Shown: positions 31,536-38,748 of the stretch, one piece after another
Position numbering within the stretch: the first letter of the stretch is position 1
Layout of the letters: every line of letters starts with the position of its first letter
Assembly: GCF_900258505.1 (NCBI RefSeq)
Contig: NZ_LT984895.1
Location: forward strand, 239,564 to 278,311
DNA: 38,748 bases
Reading direction: 5' to 3'
Source: Brachybacterium timonense
GTDB taxonomy: Bacteria; Actinomycetota; Actinomycetes; Actinomycetales; Dermabacteraceae
Translations under genes and position numbers: made by a program
The notes under the pieces: model-generated
The model's input: the letters and a program-made list of their open reading frames with translations, nothing else
Told to the model about the DNA's origin: nothing
The model's database searches: none

Positions 31536-32732
31536 TCACGGCGACGGTGCTGTCCGTGCCGACGGGCTCGTGGATGCGTCCGGCGGTGCATCGCCCACGT
31601 GACCGCCCAGACGCAGAAGACGGGCAGCTGTCGCGGCGGCGGTGCGCAGATTCGTCGGCCCCTCCCGCAGTGCCTCGTCGAGGGGACAGGCCGACGGCAC
31701 GATCGGCATGACCACGTCGATGCCGTGGTCATGCAGCACAGCGGCGTCGGCGGTGACACTGCCGGCCAGGGCGATCACCGGTACGCCGTGGCGCCGGGCT
31801 GCTTGTGCGACGCCGTAGGGGGTCTTACCGAATCGGGTCTGCTCGTCGATGCTGCCCTCACCGGTGATCACAAGATCCGCTCCAGCAATGGCGCGGTCGA
31901 GCCGGGTGTGCTCGATGACGAGGTCGATGCCGCGCTCGAAACGTGCCCCCAAAAACGCCATCAGGCCAGCGCCGAGTCCGCCCGCGGCTCCCGCGCCGGG
32001 TTCATGCTCCACATCGCGGCCCAGGTCCTGGCGGATCACAGCCGCGTAGCGGGTGAGCGCCTTCTCGAGCTGCTCGACCTGCTCAGGGGTGGCGCCCTTC
32101 TGGGGGCCGAAGATACGGGATGCGCCCGACGGGCCCGTGAGCGGATTCTCCACATCGCTCGCCACCACGATCTCGACGTCATCCAGGCATGCGGGGACGC
32201 CGGACAGGTCGATGCGGGACAGCTCGGCAAGGGCGGCGCCGCCGCGAGGAAGATCCTGCCCGTCGGCGTCCAGCAGGCGGCCGCCAAGGGCCTGCAGCAT
32301 GCCGGCACCGCCGTCGTTCGTGGCACTGCCACCGATCCCGACGATGATCCGCGAAACATTCTGCTCACGGGCCGCCCGGAGCAGCTCGCCTGTGCCGAAT
32401 GTGCTGGCCCGCAACGGGTCACGCTCCCGGGGCGAGAGCAGGGGCAGGCCGCTTGCCGCCGCCATCTCGATGATCGCTGTGGGGCCATCACCCAGCACAC
32501 CGAAGGTCGCGGTGATGGGACGACCCAGCGGGTCGGTGACCCGCTGGGAGATCAGACGCCCACCGGTGGCATCCACGAGAGACCGCACGGTGCCCTCGCC
32601 GCCGTCGGCCATCGGCACACGCACGCACTCAGCATCGGGCCAGACCTCCTGCACACCCGTGGCGATCTGCTCGGCGGCCTCCTGGGCCGTCATGGAGTCT
32701 TTGAAGGAATCGGGTGCGATGACGATGCGCAT
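31536..32732 (-). CDS. glxK: Glycerate kinase (GlxK/GarK family)
   Basis: A 398-residue glycerate kinase that phosphorylates D-glycerate with ATP. It begins MRIVIAPDSFKDSMTAQEAAEQIATG, has VPMADGGEGTVRSLVDATGG, VGIGGSATNDGGAGMLQALGG (substrate and nucleotide loop), ASDVENPLTGPSGAS..FGPQKGA and LVITGEGSIDEQTRFGKTPYGVA, all family hallmarks. The C-terminal tail is Pro/Ser-rich. ATG 32732 gives the standard N-terminus; ATG 32771 adds 13 unrelated residues. It is divergent from larE with 92 bp between them and convergent with larA, so control may be shared with the lar genes. Confidence 0.92.
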   Translation of the reverse strand: MRIVIAPDSFKDSMTAQEAAEQIATGVQEVWPDAECVRVPMADGGEGTVRSLVDATGGRLISQRVTDPLGRPITATFGVLGDGPTAIIEMAAASGLPLLSPRERDPLRASTFGTGELLRAAREQNVSRIIVGIGGSATNDGGAGMLQALGGRLLDADGQDLPRGGAALAELSRIDLSGVPACLDDVEIVVASDVENPLTGPSGASRIFGPQKGATPEQVEQLEKALTRYAAVIRQDLGRDVEHEPGAGAAGGLGAGLMAFLGARFERGIDLVIEHTRLDRAIAGADLVITGEGSIDEQTRFGKTPYGVAQAARRHGVPVIALAGSVTADAAVLHDHGIDVVMPIVPSACPLDEALREGPTNLRTAAATAARLLRLGGHVGDAPPDASTSPSARTAPSP

Positions 32733-32794
32733 GCCGTGTGCGTCCCCCGTTCTGAAGCATGTCGCTGCCACGAGCGATAGGTGATGCGCGCAAC

Positions 32795-32822
32795 TATAGG
32801 GTTGTTCAGGTGCGACGAACCT
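32795..32822 (+). promoter_or_regulatory. Candidate larE promoter (-10) and operator
   Basis: TATAGG at 32795-32800 is a plausible -10 for the larE-larB-lacI operon; no -35 is clear. AGGTGCGACGAACCT (32808-32822) is a 15-bp imperfect palindrome of the form AGGTnCGnCGnACCT just before the ATG, where the LacI product encoded in the same operon could bind. Confidence 0.35.
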
Positions 32823-32824
32823 CG

Positions 32825-33688
32825 ATGGAGAAGATCACCCCAAACCCGCAGCTGGTCGGGGATGACCTTGCGCTTGCCCAGGCTGTGGCCGCTCAGCTCG
32901 ACGGCATCGAGCGTTTGGGGGTGGCCTACTCGGGCGGTGTGGACTCCGCGACGCTGCTGGCGCTCGCCGTGCGCGCGCTTGGTGCCGACCGTGTGGTGGC
33001 GGTGCTAGGCATCTCGCCGTCGCTCGCGCGCCGCGAACGCCGCCTGGCACATGAGACCGCCCAGGTGATCGGTGCCCGCGTGGAGGAGATCGCGACCCAC
33101 GAGGGGGAGCGGCCCGAGTACGTGGCCAACGACGTGGACCGCTGCTTCTTCTGCAAGGACGAGCTGTTCACTCGCATCAGCGACGAGCTCGTCGACGAGC
33201 TCGGTCTGGATGCGGTGGCCTACGGAGAGAACGCCGACGACGCCGAGCGGCCCGACCGCCCCGGTGCAGGCGCCGCGACCGCGCATCGAGTGCTGCGTCC
33301 GCTCGCGCAGGCTGGTGCCACCAAGGAGCAGGTGCGCTCGGTGGCGCGTGCCCTCGCCCTGCCAGTGGCGGACAAGCCCGCCGCCCCCTGCCTGGCATCC
33401 CGCATCCCGCATGGCGAAGCGGTCACGCCTGAGAAGCTGCGGCAGGTGGAGGACCTGGAGGACGCCGTGCTCGAGGCCGGTTTCAGTGACTGCCGCGTGC
33501 GCCATCACGGCACCATCGCCCGCCTGGAACTGCCCGTCGATGAGCTCACCCGTGCCGTTCAGCCTGAGATGCGCGCTCGGCTGCTCGGTGCAGGGAAGGA
33601 GGCTGGCTTCGGTCACGTGGTACTCGACCTCGATGGCATCCGCTCTGGCCAGTTCACCCTGCAGATCCTGCGGAAGCGCCCCCGATGA
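32825..33688 (+). CDS. larE: LarE, ATP-dependent sulfur transferase of NPN cofactor synthesis
   Basis: A 287-residue PP-loop protein that adenylates the dicarboxylate intermediate and turns its carboxylates into thiocarboxylates. It has the PP-loop LGVAYSGGVDSATLLALAV, DRCFFCKDELF, AYGENADD and KPAAPCLASRIPHGE. Cys189 in the CLASR motif corresponds to the sacrificial sulfur-donating cysteine of the Lactobacillus enzyme. ATG 32825 removes 22 unrelated upstream residues. It overlaps larB by 4 bp (ATGA). Whether it uses the sacrificial-cysteine or an iron-sulfur mechanism cannot be settled by eye, but the CLASR motif favours the former. Confidence 0.92.
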   Translation: MEKITPNPQLVGDDLALAQAVAAQLDGIERLGVAYSGGVDSATLLALAVRALGADRVVAVLGISPSLARRERRLAHETAQVIGARVEEIATHEGERPEYVANDVDRCFFCKDELFTRISDELVDELGLDAVAYGENADDAERPDRPGAGAATAHRVLRPLAQAGATKEQVRSVARALALPVADKPAAPCLASRIPHGEAVTPEKLRQVEDLEDAVLEAGFSDCRVRHHGTIARLELPVDELTRAVQPEMRARLLGAGKEAGFGHVVLDLDGIRSGQFTLQILRKRPR

Positions 33689-34554
33689 GCACGCCGGACG
33701 TCCCCGGTATGCCGGGCGCGGCAGGCCCCGTCGGCGCCCCGGGAGCGGGCGATGGGCCCGATGCCCCAGGCATCCTCGGCTCCGGCGATCGACCAGATCC
33801 CCCCGTTGCTGCCGACGACAGCGTTCACGACGCCCTCGACGGCATCGCCGAGCTCGACCTGGACCGCATGCGCAGACGCGGCATCCCCGAGGCCGTGCTG
33901 TGTGACGCCAAGAGCCCCGACCAGGTGGCGGCCATCGCCCGCGAGTACGCGCGCCTTTCTCGGGATGGCCGCGATGACCTGGGCACGGTGCTGTTCACCC
34001 GAGCAGACGCCGCACGTGCCGCCGCTGTGCTCGAGGCCCTGCCGTCGGCCCTGCACGATCCGCAGGCCCGCCTGCTGGCCTGGCCCGCGCAGCCACCGGC
34101 TCCGAGCGGTGGCCTCGTGGTGGTGGTCTGCGCCGGCACGAGCGACCTGCCGATCGCCCGCGAGGCCGAGCTGACCGCCCGCTACCTGGGCCGCCCCACT
34201 CGCCTGATCGCCGATATCGGCATCGCCGGGCTGCACCGGATGAACCGACGCCTGCCCGAGCTGCGCGAGGCGGCCTGTGTGGTGGTCGCTGCCGGCATGG
34301 ATGGTGCGCTGCCCACCGTTATCGCAGGTCAGATCGCCGCCCCGGTGGTGGCGCTGCCCACCTCGGTGGGCTATGGCGTGGCCGCCGGTGGCTACGCGGC
34401 GGCGCTGACCATGCTCGCCGGGTGCGCCCCCGGCATCGGCGTGGTCAACATCGATAATGGCTACGGCGCCGGGCACCTTGCCGCCCAGATCGCCCGCTGG
34501 GCTCCGGCGCCGACGGACGAGAGCCATCGGCCCGGCCGGGAGGAGACGCCATGA
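33685..34554 (+). CDS. larB: LarB, nicotinate adenine dinucleotide carboxylase/hydrolase of NPN synthesis
   Basis: A 289-residue protein that carboxylates nicotinic acid adenine dinucleotide and cleaves it to the dicarboxylated mononucleotide, the first step of the nickel-pincer cofactor. An N-terminal Pro/Gly-rich stretch of about 45 residues is followed by LDLDRMRRRGIPEAVLCDAKSPDQVAAIAREY. The PurE-like domain then has VVVVCAGTSDLPIAREAELTA, ADIGIAGLHR, VVVAAGMDGALPTVIAGQIAAPVVALPTSVGYG and GIGVVNIDNGYGAG. Both ends overlap neighbours by 4 bp, so larE, larB and the LacI gene are translationally coupled. Confidence 0.93.
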   Translation: MSTPDVPGMPGAAGPVGAPGAGDGPDAPGILGSGDRPDPPVAADDSVHDALDGIAELDLDRMRRRGIPEAVLCDAKSPDQVAAIAREYARLSRDGRDDLGTVLFTRADAARAAAVLEALPSALHDPQARLLAWPAQPPAPSGGLVVVVCAGTSDLPIAREAELTARYLGRPTRLIADIGIAGLHRMNRRLPELREAACVVVAAGMDGALPTVIAGQIAAPVVALPTSVGYGVAAGGYAAALTMLAGCAPGIGVVNIDNGYGAGHLAAQIARWAPAPTDESHRPGREETP

Positions 34555-35549
34555 CGAAGAAGCCGGTCACCATCTATGACGTGGCCCGTGAGGTCGGCGT
34601 CGCCCCCAGCACTGTCTCGCGTGCCTTCTCCCGCCCGGGCCGCGTCAGCGCCGCGACCCACACGAAGGTGATGGAGGCCGCCGAACGGCTGGGCTACCGC
34701 ACCCAGGCGCCGGCCGTACAGCGGGCCACAGCCTCCACGCAGCGCATCGGCATCGAGCTGCCGGACATCACCAACCCGTACTTCGCCGAGCTCGTCGCCG
34801 GTGTGCAGGAGGCCGCCAACGAGCAGGGCTACATGGTGCTGCTCATGGACACCCGCGAGGACCACGACATGGAACGCGCCGGCCTGCTGCAGGCGGTGGA
34901 GATGGTCGACGGGATCCTGTTGACCGGCAGCCGGATGTCCGATGCGTCGGTCACCCACGTGCTCAAGCGTCGACCGGTGGTGGTGCTGAACCGCGCGATC
35001 GCCGGGCTGGACAGCGTGATTCCTGACTACGCCGCCGGCATCGAGCAGGCGGTGGCGCACCTGCGTGACTGCGGTGCGCGCATCGTCGCCTACGTGGCGG
35101 GGCCGGTGAATTCATGGTCGGACGCTGAACGCTGGCGCTGCCTGCGCGCCTCCGCAAGCAGGCACGGCCTGCAGGCCCGTCGGCTGGGCCCCTTCGCGCC
35201 GACGGCCGCGGGCGGCGAAACAGCGTTCGCGCAGCTGCGCGAGAACCTGCCGGATGCGGTGATCGCGTACAACGACCTGATGGCGCTCGGCCTGCTGGCC
35301 GGGGCCCTGCGGGCGGGAGTGCGGGTGCCGTCCGAGCTGTCGATCATCGGCCATGACGACATCCCGGTGGCGCGCCTGTTCGCCGGTGGCCTGACCACCA
35401 TCGCGAGCCCGAAGGCGCAGCAGGGCCGCATCGCGGTAGAGCGACTGATCCGCCGTATCGAACGCCCGGGTGCGGATCATGAGCCACTCACGGGCCGGTT
35501 ACCGATGACGCTGGTGGTGCGGCGCTCCACCGGCACACGCCAGGAGTGA
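34551..35549 (+). CDS. LacI-family regulator in the lar operon
   Basis: A 332-residue LacI-type regulator. Residues 7-26 hold the helix-turn-helix (TIYDVAREVGVAPSTVSRAF), then the hinge and a periplasmic-binding-like sensor domain (GIELPDITNPYFAELVAGVQEAA, GHDDIPVARLFAGGLTTI). LacI regulators usually sense sugars or sugar derivatives. It overlaps larB by 4 bp and lies 165 bp before the dehydrogenase gene, so it probably controls both larE-larB and the dehydrogenase. That is a hint that the associated LarA substrate is sugar-derived. Confidence 0.9.
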   Translation: MTKKPVTIYDVAREVGVAPSTVSRAFSRPGRVSAATHTKVMEAAERLGYRTQAPAVQRATASTQRIGIELPDITNPYFAELVAGVQEAANEQGYMVLLMDTREDHDMERAGLLQAVEMVDGILLTGSRMSDASVTHVLKRRPVVVLNRAIAGLDSVIPDYAAGIEQAVAHLRDCGARIVAYVAGPVNSWSDAERWRCLRASASRHGLQARRLGPFAPTAAGGETAFAQLRENLPDAVIAYNDLMALGLLAGALRAGVRVPSELSIIGHDDIPVARLFAGGLTTIASPKAQQGRIAVERLIRRIERPGADHEPLTGRLPMTLVVRRSTGTRQE

Positions 35550-35714
35550 GGGCAAAATGCTGCAACGAGTGCCGCCCAGGCGCCTCGAGCGGAAGAGTGG
35601 GCGCACGGTGAGCAATGAGGCTGTCGTCCCGCACGAGGATCGGCGCCGACGCCAGACGACCCCGCCGAGTCTGCCGACCCCGAACGCGTCACCGTCAGTG
35701 CAAGGAGGCCCAGC

Positions 35715-36986
35715 ATGACCACACCCACGCATCGACTCGTCCACATCGGTATTGGCCGTTTCTCGCGCGCCCACACCCTGCCGCTCACGCAGCGCGCCGG
35801 CGGCTGGTCCGTGGAGGCCTTCACAGGCCGCAGCCCGGATATGGCCCGCACCCTGGAAGGCCAAGGCTGCAGGTACGGGCTGATCGTGCGCGGCGCCGAC
35901 GGCGACGAGGTGGAGCTCATCGACGTGCTCGACGCCGTGCACCCCGGCGATGACACCGACGCCCTGAACGCCCTGCTCAGCGATCCAGCAACCGCCGTGG
36001 TCACCCTCACAATCACGGAGAAGGGCTACAGCGCCGGCACAGACCCGGCCACCTCAGCCGTGGCCCGCGTGGCCGCCGCACTGCAGGCCCGCCGCGCCGC
36101 CGGCGTGGAGGAGCCGATCGCACTGGTCTCCTGCGACAACCTCACCGGCAATGGTGACGTGCTGCGCGCGGCGCTGGTGGAGTGCCTGCAGGAGGATGAC
36201 CGCGCCTGGTTCGACGCTCACGTGGACGTCGTCTCCACGATGGTGGACCGCATCACCCCGTCGGCCGACGACAGCGCCGCCGCCGTGGTGGCCGAGCACA
36301 CCGGTTTCACCGACGCCGCCCCGGTGGTCACCGAACCGTTCTGGGAGTGGGTGGTGGAAGACTCCTTCCGCGGTCCCCGCCCGGCATGGGAGACGGTGGG
36401 CGTGCAGATCGTCCAGGACGTCACCGCGCATGAGAAGCGCAAGCTGCGCCTGCTCAACGGCGCCCACTCCCTGATGGCCTACGCCGGTCAGGTGGCCGGC
36501 TGTGAGCGTGTGGATGAGGCCATCGCGCACCGCGACGTGCGCGCCCTGGTTGAAGCGCTGTGGAGCGAGGCGAAGAGCACCCTCGGACTGCCCGCCGACG
36601 AGCTCGACGCCTACACGCGGGCGCTGGAGGAACGCTTCCGCAACCCGCGCCTGGCCGATCAGCTGATCCGCATCGCCGCCGACGGGTCGGAGAAGCTGCG
36701 CGTGCGCGCCCTGCCGGTGATCGCCGAGCGCGGTGGCCCGCAGGAGGCACCGGGCGAGGTGGCGGCGCTCGCCGCGTGGACCGCCTGGACTGCGCAGCGG
36801 GTACGGGACGGGCTCGAAGTGGCCGATCCGCGCGCCGACGGTATCGCTGAGGCGGCCCGGCTCGAGGACGACGCCCAGCGGGTCGCGGCCCAGCTCGCCC
36901 TGCTCGGCGTCGAGGATGACCAGGCCCTGGTCGACGCCGTGCTCGCCCAGGAGGAGAGGCTCGCGAGCATCGCCGCCGCCCGGTGA
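35715..36986 (+). CDS. Mannitol dehydrogenase-family polyol/aldonate oxidoreductase
   Basis: A 423-residue NAD(P)-dependent long-chain dehydrogenase of the mannitol/fructuronate reductase family. The nucleotide loop is GIGRFSRAH, followed by TITEKGY, VSCDNLTGNG, DRITP and EPFWEWVVEDSF. The catalytic trio Lys243, Asn248, His251 (K-LRLL-N-GA-H-S) has the spacing of Pseudomonas mannitol dehydrogenase. AGGAGG sits at ideal distance from the ATG. Members act on D-mannitol, D-arabinitol, or D-mannonate and related uronate-pathway acids. It lies downstream of the LacI gene and close to LarA and glycerate kinase, so a sugar-acid substrate such as mannonate is attractive but unproven. Confidence 0.9.
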   Translation: MTTPTHRLVHIGIGRFSRAHTLPLTQRAGGWSVEAFTGRSPDMARTLEGQGCRYGLIVRGADGDEVELIDVLDAVHPGDDTDALNALLSDPATAVVTLTITEKGYSAGTDPATSAVARVAAALQARRAAGVEEPIALVSCDNLTGNGDVLRAALVECLQEDDRAWFDAHVDVVSTMVDRITPSADDSAAAVVAEHTGFTDAAPVVTEPFWEWVVEDSFRGPRPAWETVGVQIVQDVTAHEKRKLRLLNGAHSLMAYAGQVAGCERVDEAIAHRDVRALVEALWSEAKSTLGLPADELDAYTRALEERFRNPRLADQLIRIAADGSEKLRVRALPVIAERGGPQEAPGEVAALAAWTAWTAQRVRDGLEVADPRADGIAEAARLEDDAQRVAAQLALLGVEDDQALVDAVLAQEERLASIAAAR

Positions 36987-37194
36987 CGGTTGCCCCCGCC
37001 TGATGGCTGACGCCCCGCTGGGCGAGCGGCGGCCCGCACGGTGACTGCCGCCGCTGCGCGGTGACGGCCGCCTCGCCGGGCGGGCCCAGTCAGGCTCAGG
37101 CCTGACTTGGACCTCTCTGGGGTATTCCCTGGGGTTGCGGGTGTATCGGTGCTGGTGGGCGGCTCGCGCCTGTGTGGAGTGACACACTAAGCGG
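36987..37194. other. Spacer between dehydrogenase and transposase, including IS left end
   Basis: No gene is supported. CGGTGAC occurs three times in the first 80 bases. GTCAGG, six bases and CCTGAC form a small inverted repeat across the IS left boundary. Confidence 0.5.
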
Positions 37195-38746
37195 GTGGTG
37201 TTCCTGCGGAAGGTGAGGACGGCGTCGGGGGCGACGGCTGTGCAGATTGCTGAGCGGCGGAACCGTCGGGATGTGGTCCTGGAGCATCTTGGGTCGGCTC
37301 ATACCGAAGCCGAGCTCGCCGGCCTGATGCAGGCGGGTCGGGAGAAGATCAACGCTGGTCAGGGCGTCCTCGACCTGGGGACAGCAACGTCGACGAGCCC
37401 CGCAACGATCACGTCGAAGCAGTCCCGGCTGCTGCTGGAGACGCTGCAGTCCGCGTGGGCGGGGCTGGGGTTCACGGCGATCGGTGATGAAGCATTCTTC
37501 CAGCTCGTCGCCGCACGCTTGATCGAGCCGACCTCGATGAGCGACTCCGCCAGAGTGCTGGCGGAGGTCGGGATCGCCCCGGTACATCGCTCGACGATGA
37601 AGCGCTGCCTGGCCCGGATCGCCACAAACGACTACCGCGGCCAGATCGCGAGGAGGTGCTTCGAGCATGCCGCGACCAGCGGCGACATCTCGCTGGTGCT
37701 CTACGACGTCACGACGCTCTATTTCGAGGCGGAGAACGAGGACGCGCTGAGGAAGGTCGGCTACTCGAAGGAACGCCGCGTGGATCCGCAGATCGTGGTC
37801 GGCCTGCTCGTGGACCGGGGCGGGTTCCCGCTGGAGATCGGTTGCTTCGAGGGGAACCATGCTGAAACCCGCACGATCGTCCCGATCATCCGCCAGTTCC
37901 AGGCCCGCAACGACCTCGCTGACATGGTCGTGGTCGCGGACGCCGGGATGCTCTCGGCGGCCAACCTGCGCGAGCTCGACGAAGCGGACCTGAAGTTCAT
38001 CGTCGGCTCACGACAGACGAAAGCCCCGGGTGACCTGGCCAATCACTTCCATTGGAACGGGGACGCATTCACCGACGGACAGCTGATCGATACCATCACG
38101 CCCCGCCACGGGAACACGAAACCCTCCACGACGAAGCACCGCAAGGAGCCTGTCTGGGACGCAGAGGAGCATCCCGGGCACTGGCGTTCCATCTGGAGCT
38201 ACCGCAGCAAGCGTGCCACCCGCGACAATCACACCCTCACCGCGCAGGAGAACCGGGCTCGAGCCGTGATCGACGGGGACGCGTCTGTGAAGTCGACCAG
38301 ATTCGTGAAGACCACCGCGAGCGGCCGGTCCCTCGATACAGCCTCGCTTAAGCGGGCACGAAGTCTGGTCGGGCTGAAGGGCTACGTCACGAACATTCCT
38401 GCCGCCACGATGCCGGCGGCGGAGGTGGTCTCCAGCTATCACGACCTGTGGCATGTTGAGCAGTCATTCCGGATGAGCAAGACAGACCTGCAGGCCAGGC
38501 CCATGTTCCATCGCACCCGTGACGCGATCGAAGCCCACCTCACCATCGTGTTCACGGCCCTGGCGATCGCGAGACACCTCCAAGCAGTGACCGGGTTCAG
38601 CATCCGCAAGATCATCCGGACACTCCGTCCCCTCCAGGACGTCACTATCAGCATCGCCGGGCAAACGATCACCGCGAGCCCCGAACTCACCGACGACGCC
38701 CGACACATCCTGCACCGAGTGACACACTAAAGAGGTCCAAGTCAGG
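37101..38746. mobile_element. Insertion sequence of the IS1634 type, complete
   Basis: A 1646-bp element bounded by a perfect 16-bp terminal inverted repeat, CCTGACTTGGACCTCT at 37101-37116 and its complement at 38731-38746. Inside each end a 14-bp sequence GAGTGACACACTAA occurs in the same orientation (37177-37190 and 38717-38730). It carries one intact transposase gene. Only two bases lie beyond the right end, so a target duplication cannot be tested. It inserted downstream of the dehydrogenase gene without breaking a visible gene. Confidence 0.88.
37195..38730 (+). CDS. IS1634/IS4-group DDE transposase
   Basis: A 511-residue cut-and-paste transposase. It begins VFLRKVRTASGATAVQIAERR, typical of IS1634-type enzymes in actinobacteria. 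The DDE catalytic residues are recognisable: Asp171 (LYDVTTLYFE), Asp249 (VVADAGMLS) and Glu422 in WHVEQSFRMSKTDLQARP, the IS4-group Y-(2)-R-(3)-E-(6)-K-like signature. The start is GTG 37195 or GTG 37198; neither has a strong ribosome-binding site. The stop TAA is part of the 14-bp subterminal repeat. No frameshift or internal stop, so the element may be active. Confidence 0.92.
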   Translation: MVFLRKVRTASGATAVQIAERRNRRDVVLEHLGSAHTEAELAGLMQAGREKINAGQGVLDLGTATSTSPATITSKQSRLLLETLQSAWAGLGFTAIGDEAFFQLVAARLIEPTSMSDSARVLAEVGIAPVHRSTMKRCLARIATNDYRGQIARRCFEHAATSGDISLVLYDVTTLYFEAENEDALRKVGYSKERRVDPQIVVGLLVDRGGFPLEIGCFEGNHAETRTIVPIIRQFQARNDLADMVVVADAGMLSAANLRELDEADLKFIVGSRQTKAPGDLANHFHWNGDAFTDGQLIDTITPRHGNTKPSTTKHRKEPVWDAEEHPGHWRSIWSYRSKRATRDNHTLTAQENRARAVIDGDASVKSTRFVKTTASGRSLDTASLKRARSLVGLKGYVTNIPAATMPAAEVVSSYHDLWHVEQSFRMSKTDLQARPMFHRTRDAIEAHLTIVFTALAIARHLQAVTGFSIRKIIRTLRPLQDVTISIAGQTITASPELTDDARHILHRVTH

Positions 38747-38748
38747 AC

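Noticed and set aside
36054..37187. A 377-codon minus-strand frame opposite the dehydrogenase
   Set aside because: The dehydrogenase has intact cofactor and catalytic motifs; the antisense frame has none.

Overview
The window is high-G+C DNA with overlapping stop/start junctions, leaderless-looking promoters, WXG100/EspG-type proteins and Tat/lipobox signals. This fits an actinobacterium, most likely of the order Micrococcales; a Dermabacteraceae/Brachybacterium-like host is only a guess. No rRNA, tRNA, CRISPR array or replication origin was seen.

Layout. (1) 1-2469 is a patchwork accessory segment: a copy of the 3' end of larC, remnants of a DDE transposase and a serine resolvase, and an intact cadmium module (CmtR-type regulator plus CadD-type exporter). 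The larC fragment is repeated, without a difference that I could find, inside the full larC at 2469-2925. (2) 2457-4184 is larC, the nickel-insertion enzyme for the NPN cofactor of the lactate racemase family. (3) 4338-7403 is a candidate type VII (ESX) secretion cassette: an EspG-like protein, a WXG-domain protein with a C-terminal lipase domain, and a small lipoprotein. (4) 7977-13196 holds a sugar kinase/nucleotidyltransferase pair, a TetR/CPBP protease pair and a phosphohexomutase, all leftward. (5) 13414-15635 is a TetR/MFS drug-efflux operon, followed by a repeat-rich gene-free region. (6) 16392-20657 holds two small unknown proteins, a second WXG/EspG-like cassette and an NYN-LOTUS RNA-binding protein. 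(7) 20806-28632 is a leftward six-gene operon for cell-wall sugar salvage: NamZ-type exo-muramidase, peptide-type ABC importer, MurQ. (8) 28971-36986 holds a double GNAT protein, a LarA-family racemase/epimerase, glycerate kinase, larE-larB-lacI and a mannitol/mannonate-type dehydrogenase. (9) 37101-38746 is an apparently complete IS1634-type insertion sequence.

How the genes work together. LarB, LarE and LarC make the nickel-pincer cofactor that LarA needs. The neighbouring LacI regulator, glycerate kinase and polyol/aldonate dehydrogenase suggest that this LarA may act on a sugar acid rather than on lactate. The two ESX-like loci share a 20-bp palindrome upstream (perfect at 17444-17463, 17/20 at 4338-4357), which suggests co-regulation. 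The first locus resembles known type VII lipase toxin/lipoprotein immunity pairs and is the most interesting candidate system here. The muramic-acid operon imports fragments through a Tat-exported lipoprotein receptor and seems to cleave them inside the cell, because its NamZ lacks a signal peptide.
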